A stretch of 64,000 nt of DNA from Triplophysa rosa (Eukaryota > Chordata > Actinopteri > Cypriniformes > Nemacheilidae): contig NC_079902.1 in assembly GCF_024868665.1 (NCBI RefSeq), positions 12,056,550 to 12,120,549 on the forward strand, written 5' to 3'. Positions 12,657 through 23,735 of this stretch are shown here, piece by piece (the first letter of the stretch is position 1; every line of letters begins with the position of its first letter). Under the pieces are notes generated by a model. That model ran no database searches. It was not told the DNA's origin and worked only from the letters and a program-made list of their open reading frames with translations. The position numbers were made by a program, and so were the translations under genes.

Positions 12657-13267
12657 GGCCCAATCCCAATTCTATTTTCTACCCGTTTGCCTACCCCTCG
12701 CCCCTTCCCCTTGCCTCTTGAAACAAAGTGGCAAGGGGAAGGGCTACAAATTTTCCGCTAAGAAATTTAGCGGGACACCACTACTACACTGTTATACGTC
12801 ATCATATACGTCGTTGCTAGCTCGTCACGTCAGAGGACATGTGCCGATGCACCGGGTATATGACATAAAAATATATTTTCTAGTATCGTGCAATAAGTGC
12901 TGTCCGCTAGCAAACTTAGGGATTTTTTTGCAAACGTTAAAAGAACATCACAGTAAATACTAACACAAGATTGAATGTAACATACATAAAAGGAAACATT
13001 GTCATAAAAATCCTTATTAATGGCAAAAATTACTTACATTTATGGGTCTGCTTGCTCGAGTGAGCGGCCATGTTGGAAATTTCTCTTAGCCCTTCGTTTG
13101 AAGTGAGGTCCCGAAAAATCTTCGTTTGAAGGGCTATCTGGCCCTTCCCCTTACCCCTAGCCCGCCAACCAAAAGAGAATTGAGACACCACTACCCCTTC
13201 ACGTGAACGCGCCAAACGGAGGGGTAGGGGAAAGTGTAGGGGTAAGGGGTAGAATTGGGATTGGGCC
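12657..13267 (-). mobile_element. PIF/Harbinger-like element, copy 2, inverted relative to copy 1
   Basis: Same family as 8907-9464 but in opposite orientation: its left end GGCCCAATCCCAATTCTATT matches the right end of copy 1 reversed. TAA at 12654-12656 and 13268-13270 is the 3-bp TSD. The mini-exon is on the minus strand (ATG at 13071, donor GTAAGT at 13037-13032), again 34 nt, although the coding sequence differs slightly. Confidence 0.8.
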
Positions 13268-13270
13268 TAA

Positions 13271-14483
13271 ATGTGATGGAGATTAACCAAAGCAAGATCT
13301 CCTTTTATAAATATGTATCACTCTCCTAAAAACACTCACCATCTAATATTTAGCCTCCCTATCTAAATACAGCGCACTTCCAAAGAGATCTGTTACCTCT
13401 TTCACTTGTACTGTGACTTTCCTACTGCTCTGCCCATCTGCATCCCCCACGGCTTGCACTCATTATCATAACCATGACTATTCATGCTTTTTCTATTTAT
13501 GCAACAATTCATATAAATAGTTTCAGTCTGATCCAGCGAGCCTGATAAAAAACAACGGAATAAGCATCATCAGAGTCCGTCTAGTGTTTTTGTGGTTAGT
13601 GATGACAGTGTTAAGTTGTGTGGTTTGAGAGAAGCAGGTGAAATGAGAAGCGGAGGTCAGTTGTAATGTAATTTCAGCGCTCATCAGTCCCTCTAATGCT
13701 GTTTACACAGGTGGGAGAGTGAGTGAAGGTGCCAAGTGCTTTATTGATATATGCGGTTTATGAAATAAACAAGCGAGCCAACGTTTTAAATTCTGCCAGA
13801 GTAAAGCTGTGGACGTAGACCTGACGTTTGGTGTTTATAACTGAATTATGTTGGAGTGTTTGATGGGAATCTGCTCAACAACAACATCACTTGACTGCAT
13901 AACTGGTTGATGGTTGATAATGCTTACACAGACTGAGAGAAATATGAACAATGAGAACAGGTTGCACAGTCTCTGGGAAAAAATGTATAGGTTTTATTGA
14001 CCCTTAATCAGTAAAAATTGAATATGTAGAATATTAAAATAGAATATAAAATTTAGAATATGTATTTCTACATTTATAATAGTGTTAATATATTGAAATT
14101 TGTTTGATTCATTTTCTAATAAAAATAAACTGTGGTGTATATTTTAGTCATGATTTCAAAATACTAATACTTTGTGATTCATAAAAAGCCATGGTGACAA
14201 AGAGGATGTAACATCTGAAAAAGTTTGAAAACGTTTGGTCGGTAAACAACAAATGTCTGCATGTACTAAGGTTTGTTATTGCTATTTAGGATAAGAGCCT
14301 GTCCTCCAAGTAAAAACGACTCAAAAGGTAGTTTGTCCAAATAGCTTATTACGACAAAAGTTCCCGTTTTAAATTTCAGCGCCCTCTAGCGATTGCTATG
14401 AAAACGTCCCCATACTGTATGTCGTTATGTGCAGTCAGATAAAGACGCATATATTTTTGCATTTATAAAAGTATTAATGGTTT
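13271..14483. other. Noncoding stretch, possible conserved element
   Basis: Around 13460-13530 an AT-rich block with TATTCATGC, TATTTATGCA and ATTCATATAAATAG looks like enhancer-type sequence. This is inferred from composition only. Confidence 0.35.
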
Positions 14484-15070
14484 AAAGATCGGGTATCATG
14501 CTATGTCATGCATTCAGACTTCTGGACAAAACAACAACAATGCCATAGCTTGATGATGCTGTGAAGGAGCGTGGAATGATGGGATCTGTTGTCTGATGGC
14601 CATCAGTCAGATGGGAATGAGAAATCATGTTAGCAGATGAGGTAAAGTTGTATAATTGTTGCGAATAATTGTGGTCCATACATAAGTGACTGCTCGAAAC
14701 AAGTTAGTGGCTTGCTAGATGCTAGACACTACTTCCGCATTTGTACACGACACAGTTGTCATGCGGTTTCAACGTCAGTAACGGCGATAACAAAGGGGAA
14801 CACGATTATGACCCCATTGACAGGCGACTGCACAGCCCCGTGTCACTGTTAAGAACTGCGATTTTCTCACGATTTACAAGTAGTTGGAAACATTTGAGAT
14901 ATTGAAAGTACTCAGCTGAACAAAATATATAACACTAGCTTAGTGGTTTTTGGATATTTTACTGCAAATTTGTTACAAACTGCACCTTTAACATGGTCAA
15001 CTTGTTAAAAAACGAGTTGGACGTATGACGTAGTATTTCTGTACATGATACACTACCCCAGCACTCCAAC
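14484..15070 (+). repeat. Dispersed repeat (copy 1) with an apparent internal insertion
   Basis: The segments around 14484-14525 (CATGCATTC...GACTTCT) and 14994-15060 (GGTCAACTTGTTAAAAAACG) match, in the same order, consecutive sequence at 30686-30840. In the second copy only about 50 bp separate them; here about 470 bp do. The boundaries and superfamily are unknown. Confidence 0.55.
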
Positions 15071-15132
15071 TTGTTTCGGAAAGTTTTTTCTACTTCTGCC
15101 TCTGCTCGCTACATCATAATCACGTCACGTCT

Positions 15133-15160
15133 AGGATCCCTGTGTCATCACAGGGATCCT
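15133..15160. repeat. Perfect 12-bp stem, 4-base loop palindrome
   Basis: AGGATCCCTGTG, loop TCAT, then CACAGGGATCCT. It lies between a reversed copy of the segment at 15747-15790 and unidentified sequence. Function unknown; it may be a rearrangement scar. Confidence 0.8.
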
Positions 15161-15793
15161 ATTCCTTTTATTAGCCAAAAGCACAGCAAGGCAAAAGAGC
15201 CCGCCCACAAACCAACCAACTTTAATAAATGTTTATGGCTTCACAGATATTTTAAGAGCACCCAATCCCACCTTACCCTTACCACTTGTCAACCATAAAA
15301 CACAACACACGAGTAAAAGTACAGTCACATGTTTTTATTCCATAAAATTAACAAACAGTATAAATGTATCACAAACAAGTTACGTTGCAAACCTTCTGAA
15401 CTGAAGCCATACGATAACTTTATCCGAGGAACTCCAGGAACGGACACAACACATCTTCGAACAAACCGGAAAATTAGCATGACGTAATCAGAGATACTCT
15501 TATATAGGGAGATGGAAGGCTCTCTAATACTTACCATAGGAGAAAGCGTAATGGTGCGTTATGTCAATGCAAAGACGCAATAGGACGATAGTACTGCAGC
15601 GCGATTCGCGCGAATGAGGCGGCGCGAATTGAGCATTTCAGGCGTTTGACGCGGGTAACGCGTGTTTCGCGGATAACGCTCGAGTTGTAAAATCTGAACT
15701 TTGGCGAAAATTCGCGCCGCGTTAACCAATCACGAGCTTGCTCTAGTGACGTGATTATGACGTAGCAAGAAGAGGCAGAAATCCGAAACAACA

Positions 15794-15925
15794 ATGGAGG
15801 ACAAAATCATCGTCATTGTATGTGGATACCCGGAGCTGTACGATACATCTTCTTACTTTTATCGAAACAGGAATAAAAAAGATCTTGCTTGGAAGAAAGT
15901 GAGTGAGGAGGTCGGACAATCTGGT
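15794..15925 (+). pseudogene. Orphan first exon of a MADF-type DNA-binding protein
   Basis: ATG at 15794 opens 44 codons ending at donor GTAAGT (15926). The product begins MEDKIIVIVCGYPELYDTSS and continues with a YFYR stretch and LAWKKVSEEVG. The pattern of a short N-terminus, a PELYD motif, then a W inside a KKDLAW...V block is the start of MADF domains. These bind DNA, and in Harbinger transposons they occur in the second ORF that partners the transposase. The remaining exons are absent, so it is probably a remnant and not a working gene. Confidence 0.6.
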
Positions 15926-15958
15926 AAGTTGTAAAAAACGATCTTTACTCAATTTGAG

Positions 15959-15994
15959 TTATATATATATATATACTGCATATATATATATATA
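15959..15994. repeat. (AT)n microsatellite
   Basis: Two runs of alternating AT interrupted by CTGC. Confidence 0.9.
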
Positions 15995-16135
15995 CACGAG
16001 ACTGGAGCCGCCTGGCAGAAGCCCCTCCCATGATGCGAATTCGCGTCTGTTGTGAAGTGAATTTCACGCGTGAATGAAGCGAGTAAACTCAAAATGTTCA
16101 AGCGTCCAACTACGCGCGAATAGCATTTGGTGGGA

Positions 16136-17036
16136 ACGCTCTATTACGGCTAACGTGGATCACATGAGACACCCTCAGCCAATCATATATGGCAGTGGAG
16201 TCAGTGGCCGGAGTTCAGTTTTATGGCAGTCGGTAACAGTTTACGTTGCACAGTTTACGTTTCGCGTAGATTTGTTTGTTCATATTGTTAATACATATTG
16301 CACAAGAAAAGAGATTTTGTTAGTTATCCTGATATCGTTATCACTTAAAATACACATGACCGTAATTGTAAATATAATGTATATGTTTAAATCTGGAAGT
16401 CAGAGAAACCATACTTTATTATTTTTTTGTTTATTTTACATTAAATTGCATTGTCATGACCAACGCAACAGTCAAGTCATTACATTTCAAATGTATTTAT
16501 TGAAACATTTCATTTTCATTCAACAATAAACATACAATATAATATTTTACATTACTCATGTCCTTTTTTCATAAAATTGCATCAGCATCATATGCAATTC
16601 CTCACAAAAGCGATTTATTCAGTGTAGTGAAGCTTCTCTTCCATTGACATCCATTAAAAAAATGCCCTCTTGTCTCCATTCCTGCATACCGGCGTTATCA
16701 TTAGACGTTACACGTTTTTGGCTAATGGTTGCAGGCTTTCTTTCGAAAGGGGCTTTGGTATTACAGACCCTTTCATTTCCCTATATAAGATTATCTCTGT
16801 TTGAATGTCTGGAAACACAGCGGAAACCGGAAGATAGCAGATGGTGATCGTTTTCGCAACTTTTTCTCATACAAATCAATCGATTGTCCTCGGTACACTT
16901 GGAAGTTGAAACATTTGTACTTTTTAAACATTTGAACTGTTTTGTATCTATATCATGTGTTTCATGTTATTTCATAAATAAATGTGTTATGTTACTTGCT
17001 CAAAATGCCTGAATATGTGTGTATGTAAATACAGTT
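16136..17036. other. Noncoding stretch with one long chance frame
   Basis: A 151-codon frame starting at 16074 spans the edge of the Harbinger relic and AT-rich DNA and shows no domain. I treat it as chance. Confidence 0.5.
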
Positions 17037-17044
17037 ATCACAAC

Positions 17045-17266
17045 CAGGGGCGGACTGGCCATCTGGCGTACCAGGCGTTTTCCCGGTGGGCCGCTAACGT
17101 ATGGGGCCGTAATGGACGCGTTTGCCGCTAAGGTATTGGCTGCTTAGACCGACGTATTATAAATGCGAATGCATGCGATGCGAATGCAAAAGACATGTAT
17201 GCATGCACCCCCCCCCCCCCGGTCGACAGACTGCCAGGGCCGATTTTTCTTCCCAGTCCAGCCCTG
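17045..17266. mobile_element. Miniature hAT, CAGGGGCGGACTGG family, copy 1
   Basis: Ends CAGGGGCGGACTGG and CCCAGTCCAGCCCTG; ATCACAAC at 17037-17044 and 17267-17274 is an exact 8-bp TSD. Contains a run of 13-14 C near 17208. Confidence 0.85.
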
Positions 17267-18019
17267 ATCACAACATTATGGAATAAAAATCAAACCACAA
17301 CACATTCTATTATTGCAAAATAACACCCCAAAATGTACATTTTATAATGACGGTAGGCGATAATTTTGCCTGCAGCAGGGAGAGGCGCTGATTTAGTAAA
17401 TGCTCGTGTTTGTCATATTTGAGGAAGGGACAAACGACATACCGTATGGGTCGGAGGATAGGTTAAGTCCAACTTGTTTTTAGTTATGGATTAAATATGA
17501 AAGAGAAAAGGGGCTCTGGGAGACAATTCCTCTTTTACACACTGAGAATGATAAATCCAGAGTTTAAAAAAAGAAAAAGAGAGAAGGCAAGAGGTTAAGA
17601 CAGACAACAAACAGAAATCAGGCAGATATTGAGCGAGGGGTGAATTTGGAAATATCTAAATATCGTGAGAGCCAAAAAGATGAAAGCAAGTAGTAAATGA
17701 TGGAGTAAATGATAGAGAACAGAAGTTGGATGTGTGAGAGAGAGAGTGAGCAAGAGAAGAAAGAGAGAGCGATATAGATATATGGCCTATATAGAGAGTG
17801 AACATAGCGCTGATCGACTTCTGGATTATAGTCCGCAGTGCTGATCTAAAGCGTGTGTCCTAAATCTGATCAGGGGAAGTGTTTTTTTAGGAGTCAGCAA
17901 CAGATTTTCCGCTTGTGGGTAGAGCACCTGCAGCTATTTCTCTTGTTCAAGCTGTCTCTGCAATACACAAACTGATCCCAACTCAGCAGACAGAGGCTCA
18001 GATGTCCATCCTCTTTTAA

Positions 18020-18590
18020 AATAATATTTCATCCAGAAATAAACATTCTGTCCTTATTTACCCTTATGTTGTTATGAATAACTTTCATCTGTGGAACAAA
18101 TTAAGTTTAAAGCACAGTACCAGAACATTTGTGCCACACAATGAAAGTGAATGGGGACAGGTAATGTGAACCTACATGCATCATAAAAGTAACGCTTTAT
18201 TCCATATTTTCTGTTCTGTGTAAAAAACGAAATGAAATTTCAATCATTATTCATAAAAACCCTCATTTGCAGCCAATGTATGCTTAAAAATGACGCATGA
18301 ACACATTGGTGACATCAAACGCCAATGCTTGTAACAGTCTGCAATGCACCAGATTTTTAGAGACAAATACATTCTGTAACACTCGAAGATTTAGAATAAA
18401 GAAAACAACCAGTTGTATAGGCAACAGCTTGTACTTTATAGTGTTTTTAAGCTTAAAGTCATTGCCATTTAATTCAATTAACAGAACAGCATGACCATAC
18501 TCATTTCATGCTCCACAGAGAAAAGAAAGTCATACAGGTCTGGAACAAATAAATGATGACAGAATATTTATTTTTGGGTGAACTATTCCT
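18020..18590. mobile_element. Long AGGGATAGTTCACC-family member, 571 bp
   Basis: TTAA at 18016-18019 and 18591-18594. Left part ATTTCATCCAGAAATAAACA, right part TTTTTGGGTGAACTATTCCT. The centre is longer than in the other copies and may carry extra sequence. Confidence 0.65.
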
Positions 18591-18805
18591 TTAACCCCGA
18601 TGGCATGCTCATGTTTCATAAGACACCTATAACTTCCTTTGCAAATTTAGTCACGTCCACACAGCTTCAGTCAGCCTGAATAATAGATCTGTAGTTATTC
18701 AGTTTCCCCTTCATTCTCTCCTTCCACCCTTGTCCTGTCGTCTGCAGCATGATCCCGAAAGATGAAATTTACCAACATTCTGCTTAAACTCTGCAGAAAA
18801 TCCAA

Positions 18806-19226
18806 CCCGGTCTCATGAATTGCGTATAAATAACACGCGCGTTGCATTATCGTGTAATACGTACGCCAAAGTTAGATTTTGCGTGCATATGATACGCCAA
18901 TGTTTGCGTGCACCTCGCTGGAGAGCAGCCATTTTGAAACGTACATGAAGAGGAAACACTGAAATAATTAAAATAATACTGTTAGGTTTAGGGTTTGGGT
19001 TAGGGTAGAGGTTATAATATGCACGCACGCTAACATTAGGTTTAGGGTTTGGGTTAGGGGACAGATTAATAAGACAAATTGCCAGTTAATATGCACGCGC
19101 GCTAAATTGGCGTATCATATGCATGCAAAAATAGGCGTATCATATGCACGCAAAATCTAACTTTGGCGTACGTATTACACGATAATGCAACGCGCGTGTT
19201 ATTTATACGCAATTCATGAGACTGGG
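18806..19226. mobile_element. MITE with ~95-bp near-perfect terminal inverted repeats
   Basis: The left arm (18806 to about 18902) and right arm (about 19128-19226) are almost exact reverse complements. They start CCCGGTCTCATGAATTGCG and end CGCAATTCATGAGACTGGG. The interior holds GTTAGGTTTAGGGTTTGGGT, a telomere-like GT-rich motif occurring twice. The arms could form a long hairpin. Superfamily unknown. Confidence 0.85.
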
Positions 19227-20038
19227 CTCGAAAATCAGACCTGGAGGAGGTGCCCTGGACCTCCGAGGCCCTACAACTCTATAGCACCATGAAATGAGCT
19301 CAAATAATGACCGCGAATATAAACCATTACTGAATAATTGATCAGGCAAATGTTTGTCAGCAGCTGTGGCATTGTAGCTATGACAACTAAATTATCCATC
19401 AATCTAGAGCTGCATTCCAGTCATGCATGAACAATTCATGTGTCATCCAGCACCGTGGCTGATAAGAGCGCTTAAGTGTTTAACTTTATTTAGATATGAG
19501 GTGACTTCTGATGTCTTAGCCAATGATCTGACAGTCTGAAAAGAAAAGCACTTTAACAATCATGTTTACGATACTTTTTCGTAGTACTCTGTAGAGTTCT
19601 AAAACACCCGCAATAAAAAAGACAATACAGCATCCAGCAACATGCGGAACCCCATAATGACCTAGCACATTGGCCCCCTGTGTGCAGTACATGACCGATA
19701 GCAGACATCAGCAAAACACATGCATCTGTAAACACCTGAAAAAGGAAGACATATACTGTGGGAGAAACAGACAACAGCAATGCCTTTTGAAATAGAGGAA
19801 TGAAATAGCAGTATAATAGATATAAATTTGAATGTAAAAGTGTGTAGGTCTGGTGTCCATGTGTGTGTATGTGTGTGGAGGGAGAGAAATAAATGAAACT
19901 GAAGTGAGGCATGGGCGGCAGAGAGCTACAGATGCAAAGTGGTGAAATACTATAGGCAGGCTGTATTCCAAAAGGGGAGGGGCTTGTGGGAAGGGGGTGG
20001 AGTCTGGAACTGTACACAGGAAGTAGAGCATGCTTGTG
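19227..20038. other. Noncoding stretch
   Basis: A 166-codon minus-strand frame (19553-20053) is low-complexity (Ser/Pro/His/Leu) and overlaps another frame of similar composition, so it is not called as a gene. Confidence 0.5.
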
Positions 20039-20133
20039 AATTATGATCATCACTCACTCGCTAACTGAAAAGGAAAGGGTTATTGTTAAAATAAACGGAT
20101 TAGTCATAAAAACAAAGGAGTGGGCAGATTTAT
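20039..20133 (+). repeat. 93-bp direct repeat, copy 1
   Basis: Reads CATCACTCACTCGCTAACTG through GGAGTGGGCAGATTTAT. A ~90% identical copy lies at 23643-23735, 3.6 kb away in the same orientation. It has no terminal repeats and resembles none of the families above. Confidence 0.85.
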
Positions 20134-20692
20134 CGTAAATCTTAATACTATAATAGCAGACAGTAACAGATAATAACAGTAGTCATAATAGAGATATTTT
20201 CATATTTTATTTTAGGATAATAGTGGCTTTTTAGTGTTAAATGATAATATTTATCCATTTCATTCAGTAGAGGTAATGGACATGGTATCAGATCGAAAGA
20301 AAATAAGTGGTATTGTCCATCCCTATTAAGACAGATTAGGTCACTATAAATGTATCTATATGTGTGGTCGGGGCTCATGCTCTGTTATTCAAATGTAATT
20401 ACTGGTCAATTCAGATCTAAAGAACCATGACCACAGGTCTGCACAAAGACACCACACTCCAACAAACACACACACACGACAGAAGGATATTTGTCCATAG
20501 GGCATTTAACATCTCAAGCTTTAAGCAGTTTCTACATTCTACACACACAAGCTCACAAATTGAAAATGCACAAGCGAGAAAAGGTAAGAAATGAAAAGCA
20601 AATCAAAAGAGTTGAAATGAAACTTAAAACTTAAGAAAAGACACAGAAGCATCAAAACAGGAAAGGAAAACATGGGTGAGTTGCACACAAAC

Positions 20693-20860
20693 CTTCGGGA
20701 TCTGAGCTATCTTTGAGGATGACTTGCTTCAGTGGACAGCAGAAGATTTCATGACACTTAGCACGAAACGGGGAGCCTTTACCCCTTATATCCGCAGAAT
20801 GGATGGAATCCTGCCGCAACATAATGTACTCCTGGGTACCTGGAGCAGCGTCATCCTGGA
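20693..20860 (-). CDS. Candidate internal (cassette) exon of an unidentified gene
   Basis: On the minus strand, a pyrimidine-rich tract (CTCTCTCTCCCTTTCTAACC) and GACCGCAG precede 20860. A donor GTTTGT follows 20693. The 168-nt exon is open in one frame, with phase 1 at both ends, so inclusion or skipping would keep the frame. It encodes 55 full codons containing QEYIMLRQDSI and SPFRAKCHEIFCCPLKQV. The composition is protein-like, and the KCHEIFCC cysteine cluster looks like a conserved segment. I do not recognise the gene. The weak point is the donor, which departs from GTRAGT. No neighbouring exon on this strand was found within the window, so it would sit in large introns. Confidence 0.4.
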
Positions 20861-23561
20861 CTGCGGTCAGGCCATAACAAAACGAACGCAGGGTTAGAAA
20901 GGGAGAGAGAGCGCTCAAAGCAACAGAAATAATTCACACAATGACAGAAATATGCAAAGTAAAGCAAACTAAGCATGAATGACAAGGTCAAAATAAGCAA
21001 AAACGGCAATAAGATTAGCAGAACACATATACAGTAATAGCTTACAGATGAAAGCTGAAAGAGAAGAAGAAAGAGAAACGGGCTGGGCGAGATATGCTGT
21101 GCACTTTTTTGATACACTTGTGTTACATTCGCAATGATTCTGGCGATATAAAATGTTGAAATATAGTGTGTCGCAGTGATTTTAATGTGGCTTTTATTTG
21201 GCCATTACTTTTCATAAGGAGCATCGACTTGTTCTGAGTCTTTTTTTGTTGTCTTAACTTGCTACAGAACAGCATTAGAGTTGGTAAGATCAATTCATTT
21301 CCATCAATCTGATTAAACTGTTTAAAAGGATCAATTTAAACCTCAAAGACTGTTTTGGTACAAATCTATGTAGGTCGAAGTCCATTAAAACCAATAAAGA
21401 GCAAATGCGTAAATAAAGATATGTGTTAAATATTATCCAAAAGCTAAATATATCAAGAAATAATTTGTTTTGTAATCAATATCGCCCAACCCTAACACAC
21501 ATTACATCACAAATGATTGAAACTACAGTACAAGACAGCAGTTAGTTAAGCATTGGGATCTGGGTATAGGGTGGTAAACTCAGACAGGTGGGGTTATCTG
21601 GCTCTCATCAACTGAAATCCATTATTTCAGAGGGTGATGACCAGAGTCGACAGTCTGTGTATGGACAAAGCCCCCATGCAAACTTACTGTGTTGGTTTAA
21701 GACATAACAAGAAGACATTTCTAGTGTTTTCGTTTTTGGTGCTTGACAAAGTCATTCAAAGTCATGCATCATTTCCAGCACAGGCATATTTGCATCTCAC
21801 ATGCGTAGAGTAAGCAGCTCAACTGTATCTTAACTGCATATTTACATACAACATGCACATACATGAACAGCTGTTCATGTTTCTGTTACTGATAATGGAC
21901 TGATGGCTTCTTCCAATAGGAGGAATGCTAAAGGACATCTTTCTGCAGGTATTATTGACCTTGCCCCCTTATAATTAGTAGTATTTGACCCTTGAACCTC
22001 TCAAATCAACAGTGCAGGTTTATGCTCACAGTATTACATCAAGCTCACACTGTACTGTGAAAGCTTATGAGATGCTTTCATTGCCTGAAGCTTGCAGAGT
22101 GTACTTTTCCTTAAGCTGAAATGGATTATTATAGCATCTCTTTTTGCCTTTTTTTGTCATGATTTGAGGCCAAACACTTCTGCCACGTAACAGCAGTGGT
22201 ATTGAAACTCTTACCCTTTTATCTTACTTTGAATCTCTCTCTCTGTCATTCTCTTTCTTCCTGACTCCATGTCTCTTTCTCTCTCTATTTTTCCATTTTC
22301 AATTTAAAGGTACTTTGTTGGTATGATTGTGTGTACAAAAGTGCCAAGAGCATTATACATAAAACAACAACACAATAACTACTACTTTCTTCTAACCACA
22401 CAACTGCAAATCTTCTCATACACACAATGCCCTTCTCATGCAAGCAGTCCATTTTCCCCACCAAAGTATTTTTTTCTCCAATGTTTCGTGAAGGTCTTAT
22501 TCAATCTATAGTTATTAATGGTCACTGTAACTGCAGCCTCATAAACCTCAATTAAAATGACGAGCATATTTATTGCCGGCAGAGTTTTTTAACGACATGC
22601 CGCTACTCAACGTGCCAGAGCATGATGGAGAGTGCACGGTCGGGTCACGAGAAGCCTGATGGATATGCAACCTGCAGGAGCTCCACCTTCTCCTTCAGCT
22701 GTAGCTTCAAAATGAGCTGTCAGCCCTGTGGGCTGATGGGATATGATCTACAGCTCACGGTTCTGCCACCACATCAGCTCAGCGCTGATGGATGTCGCTG
22801 TCCGTGGTGCTGAAAGCCAATCTCTGACACTCCAGAGAGGAGCTGGATTAGTGTAATGATGCAACCTTTCCCTGTTTACATCACCTCACCTCCTCAGTCC
22901 CTGAACTGAAGGTGTCAAGGGCCAAATGTTAGGCGTAAAATTACCCTTAATCAAGAAAAGCAATAAAAGTCAAAAGCGAAATGATCGGTGACCGTGTAAT
23001 CCATAATTTCCCAGAACTGCACATGGGTTATGGATACACTACATGTCAAAGATCAGAACAGTTCATTTACAATGGCCTCAATCCACAAAGACTTCAAGGA
23101 CAGAAGTGACGCTATCAACAGCAAGCATGACAGCTTTAAATTCTGACCCTGTTGCAGTTCACACATTAAAGCAGAGAGATTAAGGTCACAAAGTTTAAGC
23201 AGTGAAACAAATTTAAAGGTGGACTGTCTCAGTTTGTACTATTTAAATCAAAGGAACCCACTTCAATTTGCATGAAATGTCAGTTAACTGTGTGATGAGA
23301 ATGAACAGAAGAACGTGGCCATCAGCCGGTCCTGCAGCCTTGAGGGAGTGTGCGCTTAAAATATCAGCACTTAAAATATCACGTGTATCTGAGTCAAGGC
23401 TTCTTTTTGGTCTCATGAGATCTACCAAGTTTGGTGAGCTGAAATGGATTTAATTTTTATTGCTGTTTCTCTAAAGCTTCAGAACTGAAAGTGAGATTGA
23501 GCTGTTCTTTACACTATGTGCTTGAAAAAGATCTCTTATTCTCTATGTTTCTTCTCTACAG
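20861..23561. other. Intron-like noncoding stretch between the two exon candidates
   Basis: No repeat ends recognised. AG-rich on the plus strand near 20,900-21,080. Around 22,560-22,880 a moderate-GC block has no splice-bounded exon. Confidence 0.45.
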
Positions 23562-23591
23562 ATTCATGCTCGTGAACTGCAAGGGATAGAA
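23562..23591 (+). other. Candidate 30-nt microexon
   Basis: A strong acceptor (TTTCTTCTCTACAG) and a consensus donor (GTAAGT) bracket 30 nt that read IHARELQGIE in the open frame. The length is a multiple of three, as in neuronal microexons. No flanking exons on the plus strand were recognised, so it may be a chance pairing of splice sites. Confidence 0.3.
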
Positions 23592-23642
23592 GTAAGTACG
23601 ACTTCTTTCTAATTATTTCCCTACTTTGAATCACTTAAAAAC

Positions 23643-23735
23643 TTATTATCATCACTCACTCGCTAACTGAAAAGAAAAGGATTATTGGTCAAATTAACAG
23701 ATTAGTCATAAAAACAAAAGAGTGGGCAAATTTAT
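23643..23735 (+). repeat. 93-bp direct repeat, copy 2
   Basis: Partner of 20039-20133, with about nine mismatches by eye. Its right edge coincides with the insertion point of the LTR-like element at 23735. Confidence 0.85.

Larger units (their letters stand above)
15545..16135 (+). mobile_element. Harbinger-like relic carrying a MADF-type exon
   Basis: CpG-rich end sequences (GCGCGAATGAGGCGGCGCGA at left, CTACGCGCGAATAGCATTTG at right) match the motif set of the shorter element at 24948-25219. The interior keeps one exon of a MADF-like protein (15794-15925). An (AT)n stretch occupies 15959-15994. No transposase frame was found. Assignment to PIF/Harbinger rests on the MADF/Myb-like partner protein known for that superfamily. 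Confidence 0.6.

Noticed and set aside
16074..16529. 151-codon plus-strand frame
   Set aside because: Crosses the edge of a Harbinger relic into AT-rich DNA and shows no recognised motif.
19553..20053. 166-codon minus-strand frame
   Set aside because: Low-complexity Ser/Pro/His/Leu composition, overlapping a second equally open frame, no domain or splice context.
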